Shown piece by piece: positions 50,053 through 58,586 of a DNA stretch of 64,000 nucleotides (within the stretch, counting starts at the first letter, position 1; each line of letters begins with the position of its first letter). The translations under genes were made by a program, and so were the position numbers. The DNA is from Microbacterium pseudoresistens (GTDB taxonomy: Bacteria; Actinomycetota; Actinomycetes; Actinomycetales; Microbacteriaceae): the NCBI RefSeq assembly GCF_013409745.1, contig NZ_JACCBH010000001.1, positions 496,001 through 560,000 on the forward strand, read 5' to 3'. The notes under the pieces were generated by a model. It was not told where the DNA came from and did not search any database. It saw nothing but the letters and a program-made list of their open reading frames with translations.

Positions 50053-50124
50053 AGCCCCGAGTCAGGATTGAACTGACGACCCCTTCCTTACCATGGAAGT
50101 GCTCTGCCACTGAGCTATCGGGGC
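50053..50124 (-). tRNA. tRNA-Thr (GGT)
   Basis: 72 bases. Acceptor GCCCCGA/TCGGGGC, D-arm TAGCTCAGTGGCAGAGC, anticodon stem CTTCC/GGAAG with loop ATGGTAA, T-arm GTCAGTTCAATCCTGAC. It lies 28 bases upstream of tRNA-Met on the same strand, so the two are likely co-transcribed. Confidence 0.96.
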
Positions 50125-50188
50125 GCTTGCCACCCTTGCGGGCAACCAGACGAGAATACCAAAGAATCGGCCCTCATCCGAATCGGCG

Positions 50189-51112
50189 TCACTTGCGTCC
50201 GGCGTGCTCCAGCATCCACGGAAGCGGGTCGATTTTGGCACCGTTGACGATGAGCTCGAAGTGCAGATGGGCTCCGAACGAATGCCCTGTGTCGCCGGTG
50301 AGGCCCACGATGTCGCCGACCTTCACGACGTCGCCGGTCTTCATCCGCAACGAGCCGTACTGCATGTGAGCGTAGTGGCTCGTGACGACCCGGCCGTCGA
50401 TCACGTGGTCGATGTAGGCGCCGACGCCGTAGCCGCCGTCGCTCTCTGTCGCCAGCCGCACGGTGCCGTCGGCGATCGCCTGGATCGGAGCGCCCAGCCC
50501 GGGAATGAGGTCGATGCCCTCGTGCATGACGCCGTCACGCATACCGAACGGTGAACTCATCGCGACGCCCACCACATACGGCCACTGGATCGACGCTGAC
50601 GTGTCGTTCGTGTAGAGCGAGTCCGAGTAGCGGATGCCGGCCTCTGCGGCGAGGTCGGCGCGCGACACGGCGGCGAAACCCTGCGCACCCTGCAATGACA
50701 CGTCGGTCAGCTCGGTCGGCGCGATGAATGCCTGGATCTCCTCATCTCCAGAACCCGACGTCTTGGCATCCTTGGGCGCCGTGATCGACGTCGCCGCGTG
50801 CGCGCCCTGCGCGGCCGCGACGGCCTGCGAGGGCAGAGTCATCGTCACCGCGAGTAGCCCGGCCAGGCCCATCACGCCTGCGGATGCCCCGACCGTGACG
50901 ACCTTGCGCAGCGCAGGACGCACGGAGCGTCGCGGCACGGCGCGCGTCGCCGCATCGGCTCTGGACGCAACAGTCGAGGGCGCTGCGGTCGAGGGTACGG
51001 GCGCCGATGCCTGGGACTCTGCCTGCTGCCGGGCAGCGGCCTCGCGGAGCGAACGGCGGGTGGGCGCAGGCTCGCGCACGGAGGTATCGAAGGGCAAGAA
51101 CGTTTCTCTCAA
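50189..51112 (-). CDS. M23-family metallopeptidase (cell-wall endopeptidase)
   Basis: About 302-307 residues; start uncertain between TTG 51112 and TTG 51097 (PFDTSVREPAPTRRSLREAA follows). A basic cytoplasmic start precedes one membrane segment (VTVGASAGVMGLAGLLAVTM). The C-terminal lysostaphin-type domain carries the zinc ligands in VMHEGIDLIPG and SFGAHLHFEL. It is expected to cut peptidoglycan cross-links outside the membrane, perhaps with regulators such as FtsX-type partners elsewhere. A monocistronic gene upstream of the tRNA pair. Confidence 0.9.
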   Translation of the reverse strand: MRETFLPFDTSVREPAPTRRSLREAAARQQAESQASAPVPSTAAPSTVASRADAATRAVPRRSVRPALRKVVTVGASAGVMGLAGLLAVTMTLPSQAVAAAQGAHAATSITAPKDAKTSGSGDEEIQAFIAPTELTDVSLQGAQGFAAVSRADLAAEAGIRYSDSLYTNDTSASIQWPYVVGVAMSSPFGMRDGVMHEGIDLIPGLGAPIQAIADGTVRLATESDGGYGVGAYIDHVIDGRVVTSHYAHMQYGSLRMKTGDVVKVGDIVGLTGDTGHSFGAHLHFELIVNGAKIDPLPWMLEHAGRK

Positions 51113-51222
51113 GTCAGCCGGTCGGGAACGGCGGGGCTCTACAGCACGGTCATCGTCAGGTCGATGACGTCAACGATCGGTTCGACGCTACCGGACACGT
51201 GCTGGGAAAGCGGTGGACAGGA

Positions 51223-52035
51223 TCAGGGATCGCCCATGGCGCGGACGATGATATCGCGGACGAGATCGGCGCTTCCGGCGACGATCATGCGTCGCGCATC
51301 GGATGCCGATCCGGCTCGCTCGACGACGCCGCCGGCCTCGCGCACAAGCATCCGCCCGGCGGCGAAGTCCCACGGCTTGAGCCCGCGTTCGAAGTAGCCG
51401 TCGAGGCGCCCGGCGGCGACATAGGCGAGGTCGAGGGATGCCGCCCCGATGCGGCGCAGATCGCGGGCCAGAGGCATCACCCGGCGCACCGCGGCCAGGT
51501 CTCCGTCGTGCGTGGACGGGTCGTAGCCGAAGCCGGTCGCCAGCAGCGCACCGGCCGGCGGCGCCTCCGACACGCGCAGCCGATCGCCGCCGCGCCAGGC
51601 GCCTCCGCCGCGCGCGGCGGTGAACAGCTCCCCCAGCACCGGCGCGAAGACGGCACCGGCGACGTCGTCCCAGACGTCGGGATCGGGCTCGCCCTGCACC
51701 ACGGCGATGCTCACCGCGTAGGCGGGGAACCCGGCGGCGTAGTTCACGGTGCCGTCGATCGGGTCGACCACCCAGGTCAGCCCGCTCGCGCCCTGCTCGG
51801 CACCGGACTCCTCGCCGAGGAAACCGTCACCGGCACGCTCGGCCGCGAGCCGCGACCGGATGAGAGCCTCGACCTCACGGTCGGCCTCGGTGACGATGTC
51901 GGCCAGCGAACTCTTCGTCGCCGCCAGTGCAACCCCCTCCGCACGGCGCCGCAGGGCGAGCGCCCCCGCCTCCTGAGCGATGTCGGCGGCGAGCAGCCGC
52001 AGCTCATCGGCGAGGCCGTCGGTCACCGCCGTCAC
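51223..52035 (-). CDS. Inositol-monophosphatase-family phosphatase
   Basis: 270 residues from a GTG start overlapping the stop of the upstream membrane protein (GTGA). Metal and phosphate motifs: FLGEESGAEQG (~75), WVVDPIDGTVNYAAGFPAYA (~90) and KPWDFAAGRMLVREAGG (~225). Family members hydrolyse inositol-1-P, histidinol-P or fructose-1,6-bisP. A histidinol-phosphatase (HisN) or SuhB-type role is possible; the specific substrate is unclear. Confidence 0.93.
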   Translation of the reverse strand: MTAVTDGLADELRLLAADIAQEAGALALRRRAEGVALAATKSSLADIVTEADREVEALIRSRLAAERAGDGFLGEESGAEQGASGLTWVVDPIDGTVNYAAGFPAYAVSIAVVQGEPDPDVWDDVAGAVFAPVLGELFTAARGGGAWRGGDRLRVSEAPPAGALLATGFGYDPSTHDGDLAAVRRVMPLARDLRRIGAASLDLAYVAAGRLDGYFERGLKPWDFAAGRMLVREAGGVVERAGSASDARRMIVAGSADLVRDIIVRAMGDP

Positions 52036-53096
52036 TGCGGCGGAGTGGGCGCCGGCGGAGCGGGAGGGAACGCTCCGGGCGCCGGCGGAGCGCCGGGGGC
52101 GGGCGGTGCCCCGGGGGTCGTCGGCGCGTCAGGTGCCGTCGGCGCATCCGGAACGGGCGGGTTCTCCGGAACCGACGGCGCCTGCGGGGCGTCAGGAGCG
52201 GGAGGGACGGGCACATCCGGCACCGGCGCATCGGGGACGGGCGGCAAGCTCGCATACGACGGGCCCGGCTGCGCAGGGGCGCCCGGCTGCGATGCCGGCG
52301 CGACCTGGGACTCGGCGGTGGGCACGCCCGTGTAGTACGCGTTCCAGTCGGGTGATCCATCGCGCAGTACGGGCAGCGGCGTGCGCCCGTCGATGTACGT
52401 GGGCCACGCCTGCGGCGCGGGCGCGACAGCCGCGAACCCCTGTGCGGCCGGACGCGGCGTCTTGGGCGCGAAGAGCGCGTTCAGCAACGGGATGAGCGTC
52501 GTGCCGACGGCGGTGAGGATCGTCAGGGCGACGACGATGCGCCAGAACAGGTCGGCATACGTGAACGTGTGCGGGAAGGTGAGGTAGAACACCAGCGTTC
52601 CCACCAGAAGAGCGAGCATCGCGAAGGTCACGTAGGTGATGACCCGCGTGAACGTGGTGATGTGCCGCTGGGAAGCCTTCCAGAACAGCCGCACGTGCAG
52701 CAGGGCGAGCTGGAGGGTTCCCACCACGAGAAGCAGCTGGAAGAAGCGCTCCGGACCGCTGTCGTTGACGCCGAATGGCCCGGAGTTATTGGGCAGCCAG
52801 ATCTTCACGGCGCCCACGATCAGGGCGATGATCCAGGTGATCATGCTCAGCAGGGCGAGCCAGTCCGGGCGGTTCGGAGCCAGGCTCGCTTCGAGGATCG
52901 CGATCCCCGCGAAGCCCGCCAGCAGCAGGATCGTGAGGAATGCGCGCCCGATCAGGCCCTGCTGATCTCCCACGAGCACCCAGACGACGCAGACCAGGGC
53001 GGCGGCGATGAGCGCGCCGATCGCGATCCAGATCGACCCCCTGATGAGCAGGGACATATTCGGTTTGGTGTCGTGCGGCGCATCGACCTGAGACAT
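52032..53096 (-). CDS. Polytopic membrane protein with proline-rich C-terminal tail
   Basis: 354 residues. Six or seven membrane helices in the first ~205 residues (SLLIRGSIWIAIGALIAAAL onward) are followed by a ~130-residue Pro/Ala-rich tail with repeated VPDAP, APDAP and PGAPPAP units. The tail has no charge pattern of a transmembrane helix and would be disordered. No enzymatic motif is recognised. Translationally coupled to the IMPase-family gene. The tail may bind partner proteins or the wall. Confidence 0.75.
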   Translation of the reverse strand: MSQVDAPHDTKPNMSLLIRGSIWIAIGALIAAALVCVVWVLVGDQQGLIGRAFLTILLLAGFAGIAILEASLAPNRPDWLALLSMITWIIALIVGAVKIWLPNNSGPFGVNDSGPERFFQLLLVVGTLQLALLHVRLFWKASQRHITTFTRVITYVTFAMLALLVGTLVFYLTFPHTFTYADLFWRIVVALTILTAVGTTLIPLLNALFAPKTPRPAAQGFAAVAPAPQAWPTYIDGRTPLPVLRDGSPDWNAYYTGVPTAESQVAPASQPGAPAQPGPSYASLPPVPDAPVPDVPVPPAPDAPQAPSVPENPPVPDAPTAPDAPTTPGAPPAPGAPPAPGAFPPAPPAPTPPQ

Positions 53097-53222
53097 GGCG
53101 ATCCTCTCGTCCGTGTGGCTCTCATCCTGCCACGCCCCTTCCCGGCTGCCGAGAGGTTCACGGCCACTGTGGAGGAGCGCACGGTCATCCGACCCTGGGG
53201 AGGAGAACCGCGACGACCCGCC

Positions 53223-54020
53223 TCAGCCGCGGCGCTTCGCGGATGCCGCAGCGAAGTCCTGCACACGGGTGCGGGCCTCGTCGCCGTCGAAGGCGGCACC
53301 GATCGTGCGGGCCTCCTCCGCGAGCTGATCGGCGAACGAGCGCCCTGGGCGCGACCGGATCAGCCGCTTGGCCTGCCCATACGCACGGGGGGCGCTGCCG
53401 AGCCAGAACCGGGCGATCTCATCCGCCCTGGCGCGGACGGCATCGGCGATCGATCCGCCTTCCTCGACTGTGACGGCTTCAGCGACGAGCCCCCATTCCA
53501 CGGCCTCATCGGCGCTGAGCAGGCGATCCTGCAGCACGAGCTGCAGGGCGCGGCGCTCGCCCACGGCCTGCGCGAGCTGCGCCGAGACCGACAGATCGGG
53601 TGTGAGACCGATGTTCGCGTACAGGCTGCCGATACGCGAGTCGGCGCCGATCACGGCGTAGTCGGTGCTGAGCAGGATGCCCAGCCCGCCCCCGGCCGTC
53701 GTGCCGTGCGCGGCCGCGACCACGGGGATCGATGATTCCGTGAGGGCCCGGATGCCGATGTTGATGACGCCCGCGAGCTCGTGGATGTCGGAGCCGCCGG
53801 TCATCGTCTGCGCCATGTCGAGCACGTCGCCGCCGGCGCAGAACGCGGGCCCCGTCGCATCCAGCACGATCGCGCCGACATCGTCGCGCCCGACGGCCTC
53901 GGTCGTGACCTCGGCCCACGCGTGCGCCAGGTCGGCGTTGAAGGCGTTCAGCCGCTGCGGGCGGTTCAGCGTGAGGCGCGCCAGTCCGTCCTCGACGTGG
54001 AAGAGGATGGGATCGGTCAT
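53223..54020 (-). CDS. Enoyl-CoA hydratase/isomerase family protein
   Basis: 265 residues. Crotonase fold: LTLNRPQRLNAFNADLAHAW near the start, the oxyanion-hole strand ATGPAFCAGGDVLDMAQTM, and AAHGTTAGGGLGILLSTDYA. A clear catalytic Glu pair was not identified: in the second region, the residues after GSLYANIGLTPDLSVS do not show the usual EVxxGxxP. Hence the reaction (hydration, isomerisation or other) is uncertain. Ribosome site GGAG before ATG. Neighbours do not show a beta-oxidation operon. Confidence 0.9.
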   Translation of the reverse strand: MTDPILFHVEDGLARLTLNRPQRLNAFNADLAHAWAEVTTEAVGRDDVGAIVLDATGPAFCAGGDVLDMAQTMTGGSDIHELAGVINIGIRALTESSIPVVAAAHGTTAGGGLGILLSTDYAVIGADSRIGSLYANIGLTPDLSVSAQLAQAVGERRALQLVLQDRLLSADEAVEWGLVAEAVTVEEGGSIADAVRARADEIARFWLGSAPRAYGQAKRLIRSRPGRSFADQLAEEARTIGAAFDGDEARTRVQDFAAASAKRRG

Positions 54021-54098
54021 GGAAAACTCCTCGCGTGGACGACATCGGCCCCGCGCCCGGACCCGGACGCGTGCACCCTCAGCCTATGCGCGATCGGG

Positions 54099-54590
54099 TC
54101 AGACCTCCGCGAGCACCGAGTTCACGAATCCGTGCAGTCGCCGGTGCGTGCCGTCCAGACGACGATCGGCCAGCTGTTCTGGTCGGATCTCGTTGGGCGC
54201 GAGAGGCGCGGCCAGACGCACGCTCTCGTGGCACGACAGGTCGGCGCACATGTAGGTGCCCACGCTCGATCCGCGCCGGCCCGCATCGCCGGTGCGCCGG
54301 GCGGTGAACAGCGCCACCTGATTGCCGGGCTGCATCGTGTGGCAGATGTTGCACATGCCCGAGCGTGTGCGCCCCGGGTCGGTCGAGCGCAGCACGATGC
54401 CGACAGCGTGCCCGTCGCGCTCCACGACGACGCAGCCGCGGCGCACCGCGATCGGGTCGCGCCAGGCGAAGAAGTCGAGGTAATCCCATTCGGCCAGCAG
54501 CAGATCGTGCGGCATCGCGATCTGCGCGATCTCGTCGGCATCCGCGTTCACGAACGACGCGCGGATCTCCTCCTCGGTGAGCGCATGCAT
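54099..54590 (-). CDS. FBP-type treble-clef zinc-finger protein
   Basis: 163 residues. Zinc-binding Cys pairs are GMCNICHTM (~80) and YMCADLSCHE (~113), and the N-terminal part contains LLLAEWDYLDFFAWRDP. This is the pattern of the FBP C-terminal domain of EF-G-binding (FusB-like) proteins, which rescue EF-G from the ribosome. Whether it confers fusidic-acid tolerance is not known. It is monocistronic, divergent from the MalY-like gene. Confidence 0.8.
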   Translation of the reverse strand: MHALTEEEIRASFVNADADEIAQIAMPHDLLLAEWDYLDFFAWRDPIAVRRGCVVVERDGHAVGIVLRSTDPGRTRSGMCNICHTMQPGNQVALFTARRTGDAGRRGSSVGTYMCADLSCHESVRLAAPLAPNEIRPEQLADRRLDGTHRRLHGFVNSVLAEV

Positions 54591-54656
54591 CGCCTCAGTC
54601 TATGAAGACGCGGCGATGGCCATCCGGGCACAGGATCCGCGGTGAACAATTGAGTT

Positions 54657-55808
54657 ATGGGATTCGACACGATCTCCGAGGCAGAGCTGCGCGCCGCCGG
54701 CAGCATCAAATGGACCATGTTCCCCGACGCGATCGGCGCGTTCGTCGCGGAGATGGACTTCGGCGTGGCCCCTGCAATCCGCGATGCCGTCGTCGGGGCT
54801 CTGGATGCCGGTCTCACCGGATACCTGTCCACGGCGCTCGACGGGGATCTGCGGACGGCGACGGCCGGCTGGTACGCGGATCGCTACGGCTGGCGGGTCG
54901 ACGCCGAGCAGGTGCGGCTCGTCCCGGATGTGATCGCTGCGTTCGAGTTCGCGATCCGTTCGTTCACGGCTCCCGGCGCCGCCGTGATCGTGCCGACCCC
55001 GGCGTACATGCCGTTCCTGTCGGTGCCGCCTCGGCTCGGGCGCCGGGTGATCGAGGTGCCCAGTCTACTGGTCGGGGGCCGCTGGACGATGGACCTCGAG
55101 GCCGTGGCGCGGGCCTTCGACGATGGCGGCGAACTGCTCGCTCTCTGCAACCCGCACAATCCGCTCGGCACCGTCGCCACGCGCGAGGAGCTGCAGGCAC
55201 TCGCCGCGGTGGTCACCACGGCGGGGGGACGCGTGTTCGCAGACGAGATCCACGCCCCGCTCATCTACCCGCCGGCACAGCACATCCCCTACGCCTCCGT
55301 CTCGGCCGAGGCCGCCGGGCACACGGTGACCGCCGCCTCCGCGTCGAAGGCCTGGAACCTCGCCGGTTTCAAGTGCGCGCAGCTGATCTTCTCCGACGAC
55401 GCCGGCCCCGCCGCATGGGAGGCCGAGGAGGGGTGGATCGGCCACGGCACGGCGACCATCGGGGCCGTGGCGAGCCTGGCCGCCTACACCGGCGGTTCCG
55501 ACTGGCTGGCGGAGGTCACCGACTACCTCGACGGCAACCGGCGTCTGCTCGCCGAGCTCGTGGAGGCCATCCCCGGAGTGACGACGACCACGCCAGAGGG
55601 CACCTACATCGCGCTGCTCGATTTCCGCGAGACGGAACTGGCCGGAGATCTCGGCGCCTGGTTCCGCGAGCACGCCCGTGTGGCGATGACCGACGGCGCC
55701 GCCTGTGGCCAGGCCGCGGTCGGTTTCACGCGCCTCGTGTTCGCCACGCCGCGCCCGATCCTGACCGAGGCACTCGGCCGGATCGGCGACGCGCTCGCGG
55801 CCCGCTGA
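54657..55808 (+). CDS. MalY/PatB-type PLP enzyme (cystathionine beta-lyase-like aminotransferase)
   Basis: 383 residues. Class I/II fold with the PatB start IKWTMFPDAIGAFVAEMDFG, CNPHNPLGTV in the core, FADEIHAPLIYPP for the cofactor Asp, and the PLP Lys in TAASASKAWNLAGFK. MalY/PatB enzymes split cystathionine to homocysteine or act as C-S lyases. The ATG is close to a likely transcription start (few bases from an AT-rich stretch, no good ribosome site), so leaderless translation is possible. Confidence 0.9.
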   Translation: MGFDTISEAELRAAGSIKWTMFPDAIGAFVAEMDFGVAPAIRDAVVGALDAGLTGYLSTALDGDLRTATAGWYADRYGWRVDAEQVRLVPDVIAAFEFAIRSFTAPGAAVIVPTPAYMPFLSVPPRLGRRVIEVPSLLVGGRWTMDLEAVARAFDDGGELLALCNPHNPLGTVATREELQALAAVVTTAGGRVFADEIHAPLIYPPAQHIPYASVSAEAAGHTVTAASASKAWNLAGFKCAQLIFSDDAGPAAWEAEEGWIGHGTATIGAVASLAAYTGGSDWLAEVTDYLDGNRRLLAELVEAIPGVTTTTPEGTYIALLDFRETELAGDLGAWFREHARVAMTDGAACGQAAVGFTRLVFATPRPILTEALGRIGDALAAR

Positions 55809-55889
55809 GCCTGAGCCTGCCAAGCCCCGGCGCCCGCTGAGCCCCGAACGCCGCCCCGACGTTCCCGGCTCCCCGGCCGCGTCCCTCGG

Positions 55890-58586
55890 TCACCCGGTGA
55901 CGTCGAAGACGCCGTGCGCACCGCGCTCTCCATCGATCATGAAGTGCGAGACGAAGGGGTAGTGCCCGGCCTCGGGGAAGATCAGCTCCACGAAACCGCC
56001 CTGGGCGGGCATGAGCCCGAGCGCCTGCGATCCGGCGCCCTCGACGCGGTCGATGAGATAGCGCCCCTCCGACCACACGGTGTCGAACTGGCCGCCCACC
56101 ACGTGGAAGCTCGTGGGCCGCTCGACCCCGGCATCCAGCACCCAGACGCGCACCCGCTCGCCGACCCGCGCCGGCAGCGGCGCATGATCGTACTGGTTGG
56201 CGTAGCCGTTGAACACGACCAGATCGGGGCGCCCGGTGGCCAGCGCGTCGAGGTCGACGACGCCGCCGTCGTGGTCGCCGAGGTAGTACTCGCCCTGCAC
56301 CAGCACGTAGCTGCGGTCCACGGCGGGCAGGTCGTCAGGCTCGATGACGACCGCCCCGTACATGCCGTTGGCGATGTGCGCGGTCATCGGCATGGTCGAG
56401 CAGTGGTACATCCAGATGCCGGCACGGGTCGCGGTGAACGTGTAGGTGAGGCTCTCCCCCGGCGCGATCGTGCGCATGGGTTCGTCGGGGGCGAGGGATC
56501 CGGCGTGGAAGTCGATCGAATGACCCATGTCGCCGTCGTTGACGAGGGTGACGACGAACGTGTCGCCCACGCGCCCGTGCAGCACGGGGCCGGGGGCCGT
56601 GCCGCCATACGTCCACAGCGTCTGGGTGATGCCCGGGGCGACCTCGGTCTCCACATCGCGCGCCGCGAGGGTGAGGGTGTGCGTGACGGGGCCGTCGGAT
56701 GCGGGCAGAGGATCCAGTTCGGCGGGGAAGGGCTCGAACCCCTCCCCCGGCGCGCCACCCATGTCCATGCCACCCATGTCGGCGTCGTCGTCCATGCCGG
56801 TGTGATCGCCCATGCCGTCGTGGTCGTGTTCGGCGCCTCCGCCGGTCGCGGCCCCGTCGGAGCCCACGGCGACGATCGAGAGCGTCATCCCCATCTGCTT
56901 GTGCCCGATGATGGAGCACCAGCCCTCGACGTCTTCCGTGATGACGCCGACGTCGATCGTCTCCGACTCACCCGGGGCCAGCCTCGTGCCGGCGACGCCG
57001 TTGGCGAAGACGAGGTCGTGCACCTGCGAGGCGTCGGTGTTGATCAGTTCGATGACCAGGCGGGTGCCCGCGGGCACCTCGATGACGTTCGGGGTGAAGC
57101 GCATACCGGCAGCCTCGACCTGCACGGTCCGCACGGGGGCGTCCGCGTCGCCGGTCGGCGCCGCGCCCCATCCGAGCCCGACCGGATCCGCCGCGGCCGT
57201 GACCGCGACGGCGAGCACGACGGCGGCCAGCCCCGCGACGGCCTGCCCGGCGCGGCGTCCGCGGGTCGTCGCGTCCGCGCGTGGATCCTCCGCCACGAGA
57301 GGACCCTTCCGTTCGCCAGAGGGCACGGCGCCCGCGGTCTCCGCCTTGGCGCGCCGCTGGGCGCGCATCGCCATCGGCGACACCACCAGGAACGACGCCA
57401 TCGCGAGGAGGTAAAGGATCGAGGCGACCACCCGGATGAGGCTCGACACCGGCAGCGCACACACGACGAGAGCGGCGTTGGCGACGCTCACCCGCAGCGG
57501 TCCGAAGCGGTCGAAGGCCGCCGTCCCCCACCGCACCGGTGTCGGCCCGCCGCCGAGCACGACGGGGATGAGGTGGCTCAGCGCGCCGACGAGCACCTGC
57601 GCGGCGAAACCGGCGACAAGGTACGGGACGACCTGGTCGACAAGGCGCAGCACGGCGACGAAACCGGCGTCCGCGACGAACGCCGCGGTGGAGCCGATGA
57701 TCAGCCACGCCACGCATCCGGTCCACCACAGCAGGGCTGCGCCCACGGACAGCGCCGGGAAGCTGCGCGGCGGAGCCGCGGCGGCTGCCCGGGCGAGCGA
57801 GACGCCGAGCACGACGAGGCCGGCCAGGTACGCCAGTAGTCCCACGGCGAGGACCGGGGTCATCGACAGCGCGGCACCGACGGCCGCGACGAGCACGCCA
57901 GCTGCGAGGATCGGCAGTGCCCGGGCCGCACCCCGCGGAGCGTGCTCGTCGGCGCGGGTGCGCAGGATCGTCGGCCAGAGGGTGACGACCGTGCCCGCCA
58001 CCGTCAGCCCGATCCAGCCGAGCACGTTCAGCAGCGCGTGGGAGAGCATCAGGCCCTCGGCGTGCGGACCGTGCGCGAGCCAGGCGCCCAGCGCCGCGCC
58101 GAGCACGAGCAGCAGCGCGGAGGCGATGTAGTAGCGCACCGTCCCGCCGAATCGACCGGGCATCGCGCGGCGCATCCGCAGCGCCAGATCGACCGTGTGC
58201 CACGACACCGCGACGATGAGCGCGGCCGCGCCGACGACCGTCAGCGCCCACAGCGGTGCGACGACGCCGACGATCGCCAGCGCCGCACCGGCGTTGGCCA
58301 GCAGCAGACGGATGCTCTGCATCCGCCGGTCCCCCGCCGCCGGGGTGCGCAGCAGCGCCGCGGCGAAGTACGGGCTCCACACGAGGATCGCGTGGGTGAC
58401 CGCTCCGAGCAGGAGCAGGTGGATCATGAGCCACCGCGGTGCGGGGATACTGCGGTGCACGAGCACGGCGACGACCGTGAGGATCAGCCAGATCGCCGTC
58501 GGAAGATCGCGCAGGGGCCAGAAGCCCTGCTCGACGGGCTTCGCCGCGTGCGCCGGCGCATCCCCGGTGCGCATCGGAATGGTCAT
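55890..58586 (-). CDS. nirK: Copper nitrite reductase with N-terminal membrane domain and extra cupredoxin
   Basis: 898 residues in three modules. (1) Residues ~25-440: ten to twelve membrane helices with several His in or near them (MIHLLLLGAVTHAILVW, LSHALLNVLGWIG, ALSHLIPVV), possibly heme- or copper-binding. (2) ~485-580: a cupredoxin with type-1 ligand pattern VHDLVF and GWCSIIGHKQMGM. (3) ~620-898: NirK two-domain core with GHSIDFHAG (type-1 and type-2 His plus catalytic Asp), MYHCSTMPMTAHIANGMYGA, catalytic His in TSFHVVGG, and the last type-2 His at SHFMIDGERG. A His/Met/Asp-rich linker (~583-617) lies between modules 2 and 3. It would reduce nitrite to NO outside the cell. ATG overlaps the upstream stop (ATGA). 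Confidence 0.9.
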   Translation of the reverse strand: MTIPMRTGDAPAHAAKPVEQGFWPLRDLPTAIWLILTVVAVLVHRSIPAPRWLMIHLLLLGAVTHAILVWSPYFAAALLRTPAAGDRRMQSIRLLLANAGAALAIVGVVAPLWALTVVGAAALIVAVSWHTVDLALRMRRAMPGRFGGTVRYYIASALLLVLGAALGAWLAHGPHAEGLMLSHALLNVLGWIGLTVAGTVVTLWPTILRTRADEHAPRGAARALPILAAGVLVAAVGAALSMTPVLAVGLLAYLAGLVVLGVSLARAAAAAPPRSFPALSVGAALLWWTGCVAWLIIGSTAAFVADAGFVAVLRLVDQVVPYLVAGFAAQVLVGALSHLIPVVLGGGPTPVRWGTAAFDRFGPLRVSVANAALVVCALPVSSLIRVVASILYLLAMASFLVVSPMAMRAQRRAKAETAGAVPSGERKGPLVAEDPRADATTRGRRAGQAVAGLAAVVLAVAVTAAADPVGLGWGAAPTGDADAPVRTVQVEAAGMRFTPNVIEVPAGTRLVIELINTDASQVHDLVFANGVAGTRLAPGESETIDVGVITEDVEGWCSIIGHKQMGMTLSIVAVGSDGAATGGGAEHDHDGMGDHTGMDDDADMGGMDMGGAPGEGFEPFPAELDPLPASDGPVTHTLTLAARDVETEVAPGITQTLWTYGGTAPGPVLHGRVGDTFVVTLVNDGDMGHSIDFHAGSLAPDEPMRTIAPGESLTYTFTATRAGIWMYHCSTMPMTAHIANGMYGAVVIEPDDLPAVDRSYVLVQGEYYLGDHDGGVVDLDALATGRPDLVVFNGYANQYDHAPLPARVGERVRVWVLDAGVERPTSFHVVGGQFDTVWSEGRYLIDRVEGAGSQALGLMPAQGGFVELIFPEAGHYPFVSHFMIDGERGAHGVFDVTG

